A stretch of DNA of 64,000 nucleotides from Listeria grayi DSM 20601 (GTDB lineage Bacteria; Bacillota; Bacilli; Lactobacillales; Listeriaceae): assembly GCF_000148995.1 (NCBI RefSeq), contig NZ_GL538352.1:868001-932000 (forward strand). Direction: 5' to 3'. Position 1 is the stretch's first letter. Each line of letters starts with the position of its first letter. This document shows, piece after piece, positions 36,009 to 46,806 of the stretch. Made by a program: the position numbers and the translations under genes. The notes beneath the pieces are model-generated. The model ran no database searches. It saw only the letters and a program-made list of their open reading frames with translations, and was not told where the DNA came from.

Positions 36009-37536
36009 TTTCTTCTACCCCCACTTCTGCAGTTTTAGAACCTGCCATAAGCAGTCCTAATTCTTGTTCCGTTGTTTCTTCGGGTTTTACGATCGCAACG
36101 ATCTTGCCCTCGTAGATAACAGCGATTCGATCACTGACATTCATGATTTCTTCTAATTCAAATGACATCAATAAGACCGCTTTCCCCTTATCACGTTGCT
36201 CGATCAAGCGACGATGGATAAATTCGATCGCTCCGACATCAAGACCACGCGTCGGTTGTGCTGCGATCAAGAAATCCGGATCACGGCTGACTTCACGAGC
36301 AATGATGGCTTTTTGCTGATTACCACCGGATAATGATTTAGCTGGCACATATTCGCTGCTTGTCCGAACATCGTATTCTTCAATCAATTTTCTCGCAAAA
36401 TCATACATGCTGCGGTGATTGATGAAGCCGTGGTTCGAAATCGGTTTTTTATAATAAGTTTGCAAAGCAATATTTTCACCGATCGACATTTCCAATACTA
36501 AGCCATGTTTATGGCGATCTTCGGGAATATGCCCAAGTCCTGCTTCTGTGATCTTACGCGGTTTTTTATTCTCAATCGATTTGTTGTTCAGCTTGATTGA
36601 ACCGCTGGCAACTTTAGTCAGTCCGCTGATTGCAGCCAATAATTCACTTTGGCCGTTCCCATCTACGCCGGCGATACCGACGATCTCACCAGCACGCACC
36701 GAAAGGTTTAACCCACGTACGCTTTCCACGCCGCGGCTCTCTTTCACCACGAGATCTTTGATTTCTAGTACATCTTCGCCTGGTGTCGCTGGTTTTTTCT
36801 CTGTTTTGAAAACAACTTCGCGGCCCACCATACGATTAGCTAGGTCTTGCGGACTTGTCTCGGAAACATCTACTGTTCCCATCCCTTTACCGCGCCGGAT
36901 AACCGTTACACGATCACAAACATCCATGATCTCTTTTAACTTATGGGTGATCAAGATGATCGATTTTCCTTCTTTGATCAAGGTTCGCATGATTTGAATC
37001 AACTCTTTGATTTCTTGTGGTGTCAGTACAGCTGTTGGTTCATCAAAAATCAGGATATCAGCACCACGGTACAATGTTTTTAAAATTTCTACTCGTTGTT
37101 GCATACCGATCGAGATATCGCGAACTACTGCATTCGGGTCAACGCGCAATCCATAGCGCTCCGAGATCTCGCTGATTTCTTTGATAGCTTTTTTTCGCTC
37201 AATAATACCAAGTTTCGTTGGCTCTTTTCCAAGCATGATATTTTCAGCGACGGTAAATTTGTCGACTAACATAAAATGCTGATGCACCATACCAATGCCG
37301 AGATCATTTGCTACGTTCGGATTATTGATCATTTTCTTTTCTCCGCGTACACGGATCTCGCCGCCATCTGGCTCATAAAGGCCAAACAGAACATTCATCA
37401 GTGTGGATTTACCAGCACCATTCTCACCTAACAACGCATGGATCTCTCCCTGCTTTAACTGTAAGGTAATGTTATCATTTGCTACAAATCCAGAAAATTC
37501 TTTTCTGATTCCTAACATTTCAATAACATAATCCAC
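36001..37536 (-). CDS. ABC transporter ATP-binding protein, two nucleotide-binding domains (NupO-like)
   Basis: 511-residue tandem ATPase. NBD1 has GENGAGKST and the signature region VRDISIGMQQRVEIL, with the Walker B ILIFDEPTAVL. NBD2 has a degenerate P-loop (GVDGNGQSE) and LSGGNQQKAIIAR. This is the RbsA/NupO layout. The GTG at 37536 is chosen because AAGGAG lies 9 bases upstream; the longer frame has no ribosome site. It is the first gene of a three-gene unit with its own promoter at 37710-37738 and a 350-bp gap from tcsA. Confidence 0.92.
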   Translation of the reverse strand: MDYVIEMLGIRKEFSGFVANDNITLQLKQGEIHALLGENGAGKSTLMNVLFGLYEPDGGEIRVRGEKKMINNPNVANDLGIGMVHQHFMLVDKFTVAENIMLGKEPTKLGIIERKKAIKEISEISERYGLRVDPNAVVRDISIGMQQRVEILKTLYRGADILIFDEPTAVLTPQEIKELIQIMRTLIKEGKSIILITHKLKEIMDVCDRVTVIRRGKGMGTVDVSETSPQDLANRMVGREVVFKTEKKPATPGEDVLEIKDLVVKESRGVESVRGLNLSVRAGEIVGIAGVDGNGQSELLAAISGLTKVASGSIKLNNKSIENKKPRKITEAGLGHIPEDRHKHGLVLEMSIGENIALQTYYKKPISNHGFINHRSMYDFARKLIEEYDVRTSSEYVPAKSLSGGNQQKAIIAREVSRDPDFLIAAQPTRGLDVGAIEFIHRRLIEQRDKGKAVLLMSFELEEIMNVSDRIAVIYEGKIVAIVKPEETTEQELGLLMAGSKTAEVGVEENV

Positions 37537-37709
37537 TTCCTCACGCTCCTTAATTCTTTTTGAATTACGGAAAAACAGCCACACGCGTGATTCTCTCGAA
37601 TAACGCCGCCTCTCCTCAATCAGCTTACTAAAAGTTTTTGAGTTTTTTATCCGTTTAAAGAATGTCTCTTTTAACTGTGGTGAACAATATAAAATTGCGA
37701 CATCACTTT

Positions 37710-37738
37710 ATTTTATTTCTAAACCTGGCCTATTGCAA
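37710..37738 (-). promoter_or_regulatory. Probable promoter of the ABC transporter genes
   Basis: On the minus strand TTGCAA, 17 bp, TAAAAT, giving a leader of about 165 bases before the ATPase start. No riboswitch motif is evident in the leader. Confidence 0.5.
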
Positions 37739-37802
37739 TCTAATTTTTGGTTTTAGAAGAAATTATTTGATAATTTTAAATAGTAAAAGGTTTTACCTAA
37801 CC

Positions 37803-37817
37803 AGGAAGCGCTTTCAA
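37803..37817 (-). promoter_or_regulatory. cre box (CcpA site)
   Basis: The minus strand reads TTGAAAGCGCTTCCT, a full match to WTGNAANCGNWNNCW. It lies between tcsA and the ABC ATPase gene, about 65 bases upstream of the -35 of the ATPase promoter. Confidence 0.6.
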
Positions 37818-37831
37818 ATTTGATTGAAAAG

Positions 37832-37858
37832 GAAAGCCGAACGTTGAATTCGGCTTTC
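37832..37858 (-). terminator. Terminator after tcsA
   Basis: Stem GAAAGCCGA / TCGGCTTTC with a 9-base loop and a short T-run. It probably attenuates, leaving tcsA mRNA more abundant than the transporter mRNA. Confidence 0.75.
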
Positions 37859-37889
37859 GTAAATTGTTTTACTAAGCATTAAAAACGGA

Positions 37890-38954
37890 TCAAGGTTTTT
37901 CTGGAACAGTGATGTCGCCTTTTCCGATTTTTTCTTTGTATTCATCTACTTTTTTAAGAACGTCTTTAGAAATGTTTTCTTGGTGATCAGATAGACCTAC
38001 AGCATCTTTGTCAAGACCGTATTGGATTTTTTCGCCACCAGGGAATTTACCATCTTTTGCACGTTTCGCTAAATCTTCTACTGCTACGTCAACACGTTTG
38101 ATTTCAGAAGTCAATGTTACGTTGTAGCTCTTGCCGTCGTTAGCTGTAACTTTACCTTCGTCCCATTGGTCACGGTCAACACCGATTACCCAAACGCCAC
38201 GTTTTGGATCTTTTTTCTTCAAGTTTTTTGCTTCAGCGAATACACCGTTACCAGTTGCACCAGCTGCATGGAAGATAATGTCAGCACCGCCGCTGTACAT
38301 TGTTGCAGCGATTTGTTGCCCTTTATCTGCTTTTGCAAAGTCATTTGCATATTGTACTTCTACTTTCGCTTTCGGGTTCACTGCTTTTACGCCTTTTGTG
38401 AATCCAGCTTCAAAACGGTCGATAACGGGACCTTTTACGCCGCCGACAAAGCCGACTTTGTTTGTTTTAGTTGTTAGACCAGCAACAACACCAACTAGGA
38501 ATGAACCGTCGTTATCTTTGAAACCAATGCTCGCAACATTTTTAAGACCGTCGATTTGGTCATCTACGATAGCAAAGTGTTTTTTCGGATTTTGTTTCGC
38601 GATTTCTGTGATTGCATCTTTTAATTTATATCCAATTCCGTAAATCAAGTCATAGTTACTGCGAACTGCTGTGTTCAAGTTTGTTTTGAAATCTGCTTCA
38701 GAAGCGGATTGCAAGTAATTGTAACCATCTTTACCTTTTGTTAAATCGTTGTCTTTACCAAATTTAGTGATACCTTCCCAAGCTGATTGGTTGAATGAGC
38801 GATCATCAACACCACCAGTATCTGTTACCATTGCTAATGTGAAATTATCACCTTTCTTACCACTTCCGGACTTACTGTTAGCTCCACAAGCACCTAGGAT
38901 AACCCCAGTAGCTAGGACCAATGATAGTGCTAAAGCAAATGTACGCTTTTTCAC
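37890..38954 (-). CDS. tcsA: BMP family lipoprotein (CD4+ T cell-stimulating antigen)
   Basis: Substrate-binding lipoprotein of 354 residues, homologous to purine-nucleoside binding PnrA/Med/BmpA proteins and to the L. monocytogenes antigen TcsA. The lipobox is [13 protein letters not shown], with the modified cysteine at about residue 23, and the BMP fold ([29 protein letters not shown]) is well conserved. It starts at GTG with GGGAGGGG upstream. Surface-anchored, it delivers its ligand to the ABC transporter encoded next to it. The 262-bp gap to ftsK holds its promoter and the ftsK terminator. Confidence 0.95.
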   Translation of the reverse strand: MKKRTFALALSLVLATGVILGACGANSKSGSGKKGDNFTLAMVTDTGGVDDRSFNQSAWEGITKFGKDNDLTKGKDGYNYLQSASEADFKTNLNTAVRSNYDLIYGIGYKLKDAITEIAKQNPKKHFAIVDDQIDGLKNVASIGFKDNDGSFLVGVVAGLTTKTNKVGFVGGVKGPVIDRFEAGFTKGVKAVNPKAKVEVQYANDFAKADKGQQIAATMYSGGADIIFHAAGATGNGVFAEAKNLKKKDPKRGVWVIGVDRDQWDEGKVTANDGKSYNVTLTSEIKRVDVAVEDLAKRAKDGKFPGGEKIQYGLDKDAVGLSDHQENISKDVLKKVDEYKEKIGKGDITVPEKP

Positions 38955-39179
38955 CTTTAAACCCCTCCCAAGAGATAAATAGTATGGTTATAATCACCAA
39001 TTCACGAACATTGTGGAAAAAGTATGAAATTATGTAAAGAGTTAGGCGATTTCCGCTTTGTTTAATGAAAAGGTTTTCTAACTGTTTTTAATATATCATG
39101 TAACTAAAAATAAATAAACAACGAATTTCTATTTTTACTAATAGCAGTTTATTTTGAAAATTCATGTAATTGCTAAAAA

Positions 39180-39209
39180 GACACTTAGCGGGGAAATCTA
39201 CTAAGTGTC
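39180..39209 (-). terminator. Terminator of ftsK
   Basis: Stem GACACTTAG / CTAAGTGTC with a 12-base loop followed on the minus strand by TTTTTAGC. Confidence 0.85.
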
Positions 39210-39216
39210 CTGAGCT

Positions 39217-41475
39217 TTATTCGTTATCTGGAAATGCTTCGATGTTTACTTTTCGGGGTTTACTTCCCTCATGAGGGCCAACGACTCCTCTTGCTTCCAT
39301 TTCATCGATCAATCTGGCAGCTCGATTATAACCAACGCGAAAACGCCGCTGCAGCATTGAAACGGAGGCAGTCTGCATTTCGACTACCAGCTCCACTGCT
39401 TCTTGATATAATTCGTCCTCTGCTTCGCCTTCGACATCTTGGATCTCATCCGGAATCATCTCTTCGTTGTACTGCGCTTTTTGTTGAGAAACAACATAAT
39501 TGACGATGTCCTCCACTTCTTGATCCGATAAAAAGGCGCCTTGCACCCGTGTCGGCTTGCTCGCTCCGACAGGCAAAAGTAACATATCGCCGCGACCAAG
39601 CAGTTTTTCTGCACCGCCCGTATCGAGGATCGTCCGGGAATCGATCGCGCTGGAAACAGCAAAAGCGATCCGGGACGGGATGTTGGCTTTGATGACGCCG
39701 GTAATGACGTCAACGGAAGGACGCTGCGTTGCGATAATCAAATGGATTCCGGCTGCTCGGGCCATTTGTGCTAATCGAGTGATCGCATCTTCGACATCAT
39801 TGGAAGCTACCATCATCAAGTCAGCTAATTCATCTACTATCACCACAATGTAAGGTAATTCCGGCTGTTTTTCCACATTCTCTTCGTTGTGCCGGCGCAC
39901 CTGCTCATTATATCCTTGCATATTTCGCGTACCTGTATGAGAGAATAAATCATAACGACGCTCCATTTCTGCTACTACTTTTTGCAGTGCCTGTGCTGCT
40001 TTTTTCGGATTCGTAACGACAGGTGCAAGCAGATGAGGAATACCGTTATAAACATTTAATTCGACCATTTTCGGGTCGATCATCATCATTTTGACTTCAT
40101 GTGGTTTGGCGCGCATCAAGATACTGGTGATGATTCCATTGATACATACAGATTTACCACTTCCCGTCGCTCCTGCAACGAGTAAATGCGGCATTTTATC
40201 CAAGCTGATCATGACTGCTTCTCCGGAAATATCGCGGCCAAGGGCGATCTGAAGTTTTTCATCCGCTTTGTTTTGTGGGTTGTTTTCCAAAACTTCGCGC
40301 AGAGAGACCATCGCGACGTTTTGATTCGCCACTTCGATTCCGATCGCGGACTTCCCGGGAATCGGCGCTTCGATCCGAATATCTTTCGCAGCAAGTGCCA
40401 ACGCGATGTCATCTCCTAAGGAAACGATCTTGCTTACTTTTACGCCGACTGCTGGTTGCACTTCATACTTTGTCACCGCCGGTCCCAGATGAATCTGGGT
40501 GATCTTTGCTTTTACGCCAAAACTGTCAAATGTTTGCTCTAATTTACTGGCATTTTCTTTGATTTTTGCGTATTCTTCGCTTTGATCCGTTGGTTTGGCT
40601 TTTGCAAGCAGGTCAATCGAAGGCAATTGATAGATCTCATTTTCAAAAGATTCTTGTTCAAACGATACTAACTCCGGCTCTTTTTCTTCGGCTGCTGGAT
40701 CTTTTTCTGCCGGACGTTCTTCTGTTGGAGGTCTAAAACCGGAAATGATTGGTGGCACCGCTTCGGAACGCTCTGAAGAGATCGGTTCTGCCTCAATGAT
40801 TGGTTCTGGTTTGACTGCTCTCTCTGCTTGTTTTGCTCGTTTGGTGGTGCGTCTTTTTTCAAAAAAGCTGCGGGCTTTCTGACCGATAAAACGACCCACT
40901 CCGGCTATTTTTCCTAATTGCTCTCTCACCGGGATATTCGTGATACAGGAAATCCCGATCAAAATGAAAAGGAGCGCCAAACAGATCGTCCCGATTTTTG
41001 CGATCAAAAAATACCCAAGCGCCGTCCATGCTGCGCCGTAGATGCCTCCACCGGTTGAAATGGACTGTGCCGGATGGAATAAATGACTGATCAATTGCTT
41101 GGCACTCGAAGTCAAAATAGTACCTGCTTCTCGGTAGTGATCCGCCAGCGGGATATGTAAGAAAATGACGAGTGCCGTTACTAACGCATAGCAACCGACC
41201 AATCGTTTTGAGAAAAATATCGGTGCTTGGCGCTTAACAAATAAATAGCCGCCTAATAAGATTCCTGCCAGCAATAGTAAATAACTTGCCGATCCGACTA
41301 CTAATTCTCCGAGTGCGAAGAAAAAGCGTCCGATAAACCCAAGGCGGAACAAACCGATCAATCCGACCAAAACAAATATACTGCCTGTTATCTCATAAGA
41401 ATAGGAGGTTTTTTTTGTATTTCTGCGTGTAGTTTTTTTTCGCTTGGTATTCGTCTTCTTTCGTTTTGTTGCCAC
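39217..41475 (-). CDS. ftsK: DNA translocase FtsK/SpoIIIE
   Basis: 752-residue septal DNA pump that clears chromosomes from the closing division septum. It has four N-terminal membrane helices after a very basic Lys/Arg/Thr start, a charged linker (about 220-290), the motor (Walker [13 protein letters not shown], Walker [11 protein letters not shown]) and a C-terminal gamma winged helix ([17 protein letters not shown]). GTG at 41475 follows GGGAGG by 7 bases; the longer frame is unlikely. It is monocistronic, flanked by the YitT gene. Confidence 0.95.
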   Translation of the reverse strand: MATKRKKTNTKRKKTTRRNTKKTSYSYEITGSIFVLVGLIGLFRLGFIGRFFFALGELVVGSASYLLLLAGILLGGYLFVKRQAPIFFSKRLVGCYALVTALVIFLHIPLADHYREAGTILTSSAKQLISHLFHPAQSISTGGGIYGAAWTALGYFLIAKIGTICLALLFILIGISCITNIPVREQLGKIAGVGRFIGQKARSFFEKRRTTKRAKQAERAVKPEPIIEAEPISSERSEAVPPIISGFRPPTEERPAEKDPAAEEKEPELVSFEQESFENEIYQLPSIDLLAKAKPTDQSEEYAKIKENASKLEQTFDSFGVKAKITQIHLGPAVTKYEVQPAVGVKVSKIVSLGDDIALALAAKDIRIEAPIPGKSAIGIEVANQNVAMVSLREVLENNPQNKADEKLQIALGRDISGEAVMISLDKMPHLLVAGATGSGKSVCINGIITSILMRAKPHEVKMMMIDPKMVELNVYNGIPHLLAPVVTNPKKAAQALQKVVAEMERRYDLFSHTGTRNMQGYNEQVRRHNEENVEKQPELPYIVVIVDELADLMMVASNDVEDAITRLAQMARAAGIHLIIATQRPSVDVITGVIKANIPSRIAFAVSSAIDSRTILDTGGAEKLLGRGDMLLLPVGASKPTRVQGAFLSDQEVEDIVNYVVSQQKAQYNEEMIPDEIQDVEGEAEDELYQEAVELVVEMQTASVSMLQRRFRVGYNRAARLIDEMEARGVVGPHEGSKPRKVNIEAFPDNE

Positions 41476-41628
41476 TTTATTTCCTCCCTTTCCTTTTTTG
41501 CTTATTATACCACAAAACCATATGTATTCCGTCATTCTTTAGTCCTAATAAAGTACATACGTTCGCCGCTTGGACAAAAAATAAAAACGCCGGCGACAGG
41601 ATGACGTTGGGCGCCTTCCTTGTCGTTT

Positions 41629-42546
41629 TTATAATTTCGGCGTCTTTTGGTTCATAACTCGGCCGCCCTTGATTTCAGACATGCTCCCTCCTACTGCAAG
41701 AAAAGCATCTGGATCAATGTCGTCGAGGATTGCTTTTACTTTTACTTCTTCAAAACGAGAAATAATGATGAAAATCAATTTTTGCCCGCCTTCTAAGTAA
41801 TTACTCGAAGTTTCGATATAGGTCACACCTTTTCCAAGCTGTTCGCCAAGGGCTTCGCCGATCTCTTCATAATAACGACTAATAATAAAGGCACTTTTCC
41901 GTTCATCGACGCCTTGAATAACGATATCAATGATTTTGTAAGCTAGAAAATAGGTGATCAGTGAATACATTGCTCTGTCCCAGTTAAAAACCAAGCCAGC
42001 TATCAAGAAAATAACGATATTGATGGCCATGATGATCTGTCCTGTCGAAAATGGCGTTTTGCCGTTGACGATAATAGAAACGATCTCTGTTCCATCTAAA
42101 GCACCGCCATTACGAATGACGAGTCCCACTCCCAAACCCAGTGTGATCCCGCCAAAGACGGTAGCCAGCAGTAAATCATCGGTTACAGGGTCGACTTTAT
42201 GTAAGAGCAATGTCATTGCCGACATAACAGCAATGGCATATAACGTACTGATGGCAAACGATTTGCCGATTTTTTTGTAACCGATAATAAAAAACGGGAT
42301 ATTCAAGACAAATGTCAATATTCCTAGCGGTAGCGGTGTAAGTTGCGAAATAATAATGGAGATTCCGACGACTCCGCCATCTAGGATCTGATTATTAACT
42401 AAAAATAATTCCAGTCCGATCCCCATGCAAACAGCACCTACTGTAATCAGTAAGAATCGATAGACGAATGTGCTTAACCGTCTTCTGCGATGCGCTTTTA
42501 CATTACGAAGCGCCATTTTTTCTAAATACTGTTCGTTCAGCTGCAC
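41629..42546 (-). CDS. YitT family membrane protein (DUF161/DUF2179)
   Basis: 305 residues. The N-terminal membrane part (about 25-220) has five or six hydrophobic helices with GIGLELFLVNNQILDGGVVG and GLGVGLVIRNGGALDGTEI. The C-terminal cytosolic DUF2179 domain follows (ESTDYLEGG-like SSNYLEGGQKLIFIIISR). Function unknown; members of this family are common in several copies per genome. It starts at GTG with AAGGTGGGG 11 bases upstream. Confidence 0.85.
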   Translation of the reverse strand: MQLNEQYLEKMALRNVKAHRRRRLSTFVYRFLLITVGAVCMGIGLELFLVNNQILDGGVVGISIIISQLTPLPLGILTFVLNIPFFIIGYKKIGKSFAISTLYAIAVMSAMTLLLHKVDPVTDDLLLATVFGGITLGLGVGLVIRNGGALDGTEIVSIIVNGKTPFSTGQIIMAINIVIFLIAGLVFNWDRAMYSLITYFLAYKIIDIVIQGVDERKSAFIISRYYEEIGEALGEQLGKGVTYIETSSNYLEGGQKLIFIIISRFEEVKVKAILDDIDPDAFLAVGGSMSEIKGGRVMNQKTPKL

Positions 42547-42721
42547 AATAACCGAATCCCCACCTTTCTTCTATGTCTTTTTCTTATTATAGCATAAGAA
42601 AGCGCTGTTTTTCTAGGTATAATTCCTTTGGACTTGCCACAAAATCGCGGCTATAGTATAGTATATTATGCGCAACTTGTGGAGAATTTTCACAGGAATA
42701 AATAATAAGGGTGATAAAAGA

Positions 42722-43690
42722 ATGAATAATTATCAAGTGTTGTTATATTACAAATACACAACGGTTGATGATCCAGAACAATTTGCTAAAGAACACCTCC
42801 AATTTTGCAATAGCATCGGTCTTAAAGGACGGATCTTAGTTGCAACGGAAGGTATCAACGGAACAGTCTCTGGAACAATCGAAGCTACAGAAAAATACAT
42901 GGAGCATATGCATGCCGATAGCCGTTTCCACGACATGGTATTCAAAATCGACCCCGCTGACAAGCACGCATTCAAAAAAATGCACGTTCGGCCTCGTCCA
43001 GAAATCGTCTCACTCTCGTTGACAGAAGATGTCGATCCACTAGAAGTGACTGGTGATTACCTTAGCCCTGCTGAATTTAAAGAAGCTTTATTAGATGAAG
43101 AAACTGTGATCTTAGATGCTCGTAATGATTATGAATTTGATTTAGGTCATTTCCGCGGTGCCATTCGTCCTGATATCCAAACATTCCGGGAACTTCCTGA
43201 ATGGGTAGAAGAAAACCGCGAACAATTAGATGGCAAAAAAATCGTTACTTATTGTACAGGTGGTATCCGCTGCGAAAAATTCTCTGGTTGGCTAAAAACA
43301 GCTGGCTTTGAGGATGTAGGTCAGTTACATGGCGGAATTGCAACTTATGGTAAAGACGAAGAAATGAAAGGTCAATATTGGGATGGTCAAATGTATGTCT
43401 TTGATGAACGTATCAGCGTGCCGATCAACCAAGTCGACCCAACGATCGTCGGACATGATTATTTTGACGGTACACCTTGCGAACGTTATATCAATTGTGC
43501 GAATCCGTACTGCAATAAGCAGATCCTTGCTTCGGAAGAAAATGAAGAAAAGTATCTGCATAGCTGTTCGCATGAATGCCGCGTTCATCCCGATAATTTA
43601 TATGTGAAAAAACAGGAACTGAGCGAAGCAGAATTAGAAGCTCGCCTTGAAGCGATCGGCGAAACTCTGCAAGCTGAAACGTCTCGTTAA
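42722..43690 (+). CDS. trhO: Rhodanese-domain tRNA uridine(34) hydroxylase (TrhO/YceA type)
   Basis: 322 residues. The N-terminal acylphosphatase-like domain (1-100) is followed by a rhodanese domain (about 125-220) with the active-site loop [15 protein letters not shown], Cys at about 180. A C-terminal cysteine-rich tail ([26 protein letters not shown]) may bind zinc. In Escherichia coli this family hydroxylates uridine 34 in tRNA using oxygen. ATG at 42722 follows AAGGGTG by 8 bases. It is monocistronic and convergent with idi. Confidence 0.92.
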   Translation: MNNYQVLLYYKYTTVDDPEQFAKEHLQFCNSIGLKGRILVATEGINGTVSGTIEATEKYMEHMHADSRFHDMVFKIDPADKHAFKKMHVRPRPEIVSLSLTEDVDPLEVTGDYLSPAEFKEALLDEETVILDARNDYEFDLGHFRGAIRPDIQTFRELPEWVEENREQLDGKKIVTYCTGGIRCEKFSGWLKTAGFEDVGQLHGGIATYGKDEEMKGQYWDGQMYVFDERISVPINQVDPTIVGHDYFDGTPCERYINCANPYCNKQILASEENEEKYLHSCSHECRVHPDNLYVKKQELSEAELEARLEAIGETLQAETSR

Positions 43691-43696
43691 ATAAAA

Positions 43697-43740
43697 AAAA
43701 ACGCGTGAGCACCATGTAGATGGTTTTGCTCACGCGTTTT
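43697..43740. terminator. Bidirectional terminator between trhO and idi
   Basis: Stem AAAACGCGTGAGC / GCTCACGCGTTTT with a 17-base loop and T- and A-runs on both sides, ending both convergent genes. Confidence 0.9.
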
Positions 43741-44783
43741 TATTTGCTGCGATTTTCCTGCCATTCTTTCAGATGCCCGTATAAAGCGATCGGTGTTTGT
43801 CTTACTTCTTGGATATCTTTTGCATTGGCAAGCAAAAATAACGATGTCAATTGTTCTTTCCACGCTTCGATTTGCGCGATCGTTTTTTCGACCCCATGTT
43901 CTTTTAACTTCAGCAACAATGGACCAGACATGCCAACCGCATTTGCACCAAGAATCAGTGACTTAAGCATATCAAGTGGATTTTTCACACCGCCGGAGGC
44001 AAGAAAATCAACATCTGTGACTAATTGACAGTCAAGCAGCGACTGTGGGGTCGTGATTCCCCAATCTGTCAAATAATCATAAGCATGATCGCGTCGACGG
44101 TCATTTTCAATCGCTGCAAAATTAGTTCCGCCTTTGCCTCCTACATCGATCGTTTTGACACCGATTCGTTTCAATAATTCCGCTGTTTCCCTCGTGATCC
44201 CGAATCCGACTTCTTTGACTATGATCGGAATCGAAAGCTCTTTCTGATACGTTTCGATGCTTTTAAGCCAATGGGCAAAATTGCGATCGCCTTCTTTCAT
44301 CACAAGTTCCTGAACCGGATTGATATGAATCTGCAGCGCATTGGCTTCGATCATTTCAACCGCACGAAGCCCGTCCGCCACTTTTATTTCTGGGCTGACA
44401 TTAGCAAATAAGACGCCATTCGGGTTCCTTTTCCGCGCGATTTGAAAGGTGTCTGCTAATTCGGCATTTTTCAAAGCAGAAGATTGTGAGCCAACAGCCA
44501 TTGGTATTCCAGTAGCTGCGGCAATTTCAGCAAGGTTGCCATTGATTTCCTTAGTATGTCTGCTTCCGCCAGTCATTGCATTAATGTAAAGCGGAAATGG
44601 TATGGCGATGTCTGCGATCGTCGTTGATAGATCAATATCTGCATAATCATATTTTGGAACGGACATGCCAATGACTTCTATCTCTTTGAATGTATCGCCC
44701 GCCAGCTCTTGATTTTGTTTGAGCGCTAGCGTGACATGCTCGTCTTTTCTTCGTTCTCTTTGCAGGTTTTCATTTTTATCCAT
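43740..44783 (-). CDS. idi: Isopentenyl-diphosphate delta-isomerase, type 2
   Basis: 347-residue FMN- and NADPH-dependent type 2 enzyme (also called fni) that interconverts IPP and DMAPP. Its TIM-barrel motifs are PLYINAMTGGSRHTKEIN, MAVGSQSSAL, VKEVGFGIT and IGVKTIDVGGKGGTNFAAIEN, and FLASGGVKNPLDMLKSLILGANAVG. It joins dxs and ispA in this window in isoprenoid synthesis. The presence of dxs shows the MEP route is complete in part here. It overlaps nothing; the DUF1033 gene follows 13 bases upstream in the same strand. Confidence 0.96.
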   Translation of the reverse strand: MDKNENLQRERRKDEHVTLALKQNQELAGDTFKEIEVIGMSVPKYDYADIDLSTTIADIAIPFPLYINAMTGGSRHTKEINGNLAEIAAATGIPMAVGSQSSALKNAELADTFQIARKRNPNGVLFANVSPEIKVADGLRAVEMIEANALQIHINPVQELVMKEGDRNFAHWLKSIETYQKELSIPIIVKEVGFGITRETAELLKRIGVKTIDVGGKGGTNFAAIENDRRRDHAYDYLTDWGITTPQSLLDCQLVTDVDFLASGGVKNPLDMLKSLILGANAVGMSGPLLLKLKEHGVEKTIAQIEAWKEQLTSLFLLANAKDIQEVRQTPIALYGHLKEWQENRSK

Positions 44784-44795
44784 TTTCTTCTCCTG

Positions 44796-45137
44796 TCATT
44801 TTTCTTTTCTTTCAAAGTAGGTTTTTTTCTCCATTGCGTTGGGCTGATATACTTCTCCGTCTGCGAGCAGTAAGAGTCCGTGATAATTTTGGATATCATC
44901 TTCACAATCTTCGCAGTAGACGACTTCTTCTGGATTCCATGCTGCCAGAAGAATATCTTTTTTGACAGCGTGTTCCGGATATTTTACGCGCCAATCCGAG
45001 GCGATCGCATGATATTTTTCCAGCGCTTCGTTCTTATCTTGAAATTCGTAGGTTTCTGTTATTGTTTCTTCCCATTCTTCAAAAAACCACCATGGTTCAT
45101 AATCAGCTTCTGTTACTAGTACTTGCCACTGTGTCAT
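44796..45137 (-). CDS. DUF1033 family protein
   Basis: 113-residue acidic cytosolic protein, starting MTQWQVLVTEADYEPWWFFE, a pattern specific to DUF1033. It is rich in Trp, Tyr and Glu and has a CEDCEDD stretch. No known function. It lies 12 bases upstream of idi and may be cotranscribed. Confidence 0.85.
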   Translation of the reverse strand: MTQWQVLVTEADYEPWWFFEEWEETITETYEFQDKNEALEKYHAIASDWRVKYPEHAVKKDILLAAWNPEEVVYCEDCEDDIQNYHGLLLLADGEVYQPNAMEKKTYFERKEK

Positions 45138-45208
45138 GGTAAAACCCCTAACTTTTCTTAATGGGTTTATTATAACATACTACATTTAACAAATTCGCAT
45201 TCTATGTT

Positions 45209-45237
45209 TTGAAAGCGGGTAAAAAAACGGGTACACT
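45209..45237 (+). promoter_or_regulatory. Promoter of acyP
   Basis: TTGAAA, 17 bp, TACACT, with the acyP start 37 bases downstream. Confidence 0.6.
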
Positions 45238-45273
45238 AGAGATATAGTAGATACGAAAGGAATGGTGAGTCAC

Positions 45274-45555
45274 TTGACACAGAAAACAGCAATACTACGT
45301 GTTACTGGAATGGTGCAAGGTGTGGGATTCCGTTATACGACGAAGCACATTGCGTATAAATACGACATTAGCGGTACCGTCAAAAATTTGGATGACGGCA
45401 GTGTGGAGATCCAAGCGCTCGGTGAGGAGTCCAAGCTAGATCAATTTATTGAGGCTGTCAAAAAAGGGCCTTCTCCAAGTGCCCGCATCGAACATGTCTA
45501 TATGTATATGAACGCTCCCGTCGAAGAGCGCCGTACATTTGATATTATTTACTAA
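45274..45555 (+). CDS. acyP: Acylphosphatase
   Basis: 93-residue enzyme hydrolysing acyl phosphates such as acetyl phosphate. The catalytic Arg and Asn are in [16 protein letters not shown] and [15 protein letters not shown]. The TTG at 45274 is preferred since it gives the family length; an ATG at 45262 lies right against AAAGGA and would be too close. It has its own promoter and is divergent from the DUF1033 gene. Confidence 0.93.
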   Translation: MTQKTAILRVTGMVQGVGFRYTTKHIAYKYDISGTVKNLDDGSVEIQALGEESKLDQFIEAVKKGPSPSARIEHVYMYMNAPVEERRTFDIIY

Positions 45556-45628
45556 TAGTTGTTGAATTAACAAGTCGTTTGGATTATAGTTAGAGAAGTA
45601 ATCTATAATGATAAAGGAGCGACAATTC

Positions 45629-45910
45629 ATGTTGTTATCCACCCTACAAATATTCCAAGAACCAGATTTCATCGCAATGACAGTCACATTCCTCTTGGTT
45701 CTTACTGTGCTAAGGTATTGGACCGTCATTTCGTTTCTGAAACCTTCTATGACAGTGGGACAGGGATTTTTTCCAGCGATCGAATTACCGCTCAATAAGG
45801 AAAAGGAAACCTTTCCGATTCTACTGGACTCGCTGATCGTTTGGTTAAGTCTTTTGAAGCGGCAACATACCTTTACGGATGAAGATGCCTCTATTTCCTT
45901 TTCTAACTGA
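45629..45910 (+). CDS. Hypothetical protein with one hydrophobic segment
   Basis: 93 residues, not recognised. ATG at 45629 has AAAGGAG 9 bases before it. One hydrophobic stretch (about residues 10-32: IAMTVTFLLVLTVLRYW) is followed by a Pro/Glu-containing region. It sits between acyP and yidC on the same strand, the position of lmo1380 in L. monocytogenes. Confidence 0.65.
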   Translation: MLLSTLQIFQEPDFIAMTVTFLLVLTVLRYWTVISFLKPSMTVGQGFFPAIELPLNKEKETFPILLDSLIVWLSLLKRQHTFTDEDASISFSN

Positions 45911-45947
45911 CGAACATAGATTTTTTAATTAGGAGGAAATAGTAATA

Positions 45948-46772
45948 GTGAAAAAGAAATATGTCATACTCATGTTAGTCGCATTGGGAGCGCTCTTAGT
46001 ATTAAGTGGTTGTAGTTTAGACCCTTCCCAAAATCAAGATGGTTTCTTCAATGTTTATTTGATCAAGCCTTTCGCAAGCGTTATTAAATTCTTTGCTTCT
46101 TTCTTTGATGGTAGCTATGGGATCGCGATCATTATCACAACGATCATCATCCGTGCCATCATCATGCCATTAAATCTGCGTACGGCAAAAGCGCAAATGG
46201 GCATGCAAACAAAGATGGCTGCTGCCAAACCTGAGATTGATGATATCCAAGCACGAGTAAAACGAGCTGCTACGAAAGAAGAACAAGTCAAGATCCAGCA
46301 AGAAATGACGCTCGTATATCAAAAATATGACATCAATCCATTGCAAATGGGCTGTTTGCCACTGATTATCCAAATGCCGATCTTGATGGCATTCTACTAT
46401 GCGATCCGTGGTTCCCAAGAAATCGCAACACATACGTTCTTGTGGTTCAACCTTGGACATCCTGATATGGTTTTAGCGATCCTAGCCGGACTTGTTTACT
46501 TGCTGCAGTACTTTGTTTCCATGATCGGCAATACGCCGGAACAAAAGAAACAAATGCGAGTGATGGGACTGATTTCCCCAGCGATGATCCTGTTCATCTC
46601 TTTCTCAGCGCCGTCAGCACTTGCGCTTTACTGGGCAGTTGGTGGTCTTTTCTTAGCCGGACAAACATTATTGACCAAAAAACTTTACATGAATAAACAT
46701 CCGGAGATCAAAGAGATCGAAAAAGAAGAGCAAGAAATCCAAGACATGCTCGACAAAAATAAAGAAAAATAA
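45948..46772 (+). CDS. yidC: Membrane protein insertase YidC/OxaA1
   Basis: 274-residue insertase, lipoprotein form (YidC1/SpoIIIJ type). Signal peptide with lipobox [12 protein letters not shown], Cys at about 25. The five-helix core follows, with the positive first cytosolic loop ([15 protein letters not shown]) and the conserved [16 protein letters not shown]. The C-terminal tail is highly charged ([15 protein letters not shown]). GTG at 45948, AGGAGG 11 bases upstream. Confidence 0.95.
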   Translation: MKKKYVILMLVALGALLVLSGCSLDPSQNQDGFFNVYLIKPFASVIKFFASFFDGSYGIAIIITTIIIRAIIMPLNLRTAKAQMGMQTKMAAAKPEIDDIQARVKRAATKEEQVKIQQEMTLVYQKYDINPLQMGCLPLIIQMPILMAFYYAIRGSQEIATHTFLWFNLGHPDMVLAILAGLVYLLQYFVSMIGNTPEQKKQMRVMGLISPAMILFISFSAPSALALYWAVGGLFLAGQTLLTKKLYMNKHPEIKEIEKEEQEIQDMLDKNKEK

Positions 46773-46774
46773 GA

Positions 46775-46806
46775 AAAAGTCACTTATCCAGCGATAAGTG
46801 GCTTTT
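46775..46806 (+). terminator. Terminator of yidC
   Basis: AAAAGTCACTTAT / ATAAGTGGCTTTT with one G-U, overlapping the end of the convergent DUF1801 gene. Confidence 0.85.

Noticed and set aside
38955-39216. Purine riboswitch in front of tcsA
   Set aside because: I looked for the conserved purine aptamer core because the gene is a nucleoside-binding lipoprotein; none of its loop motifs is visible.
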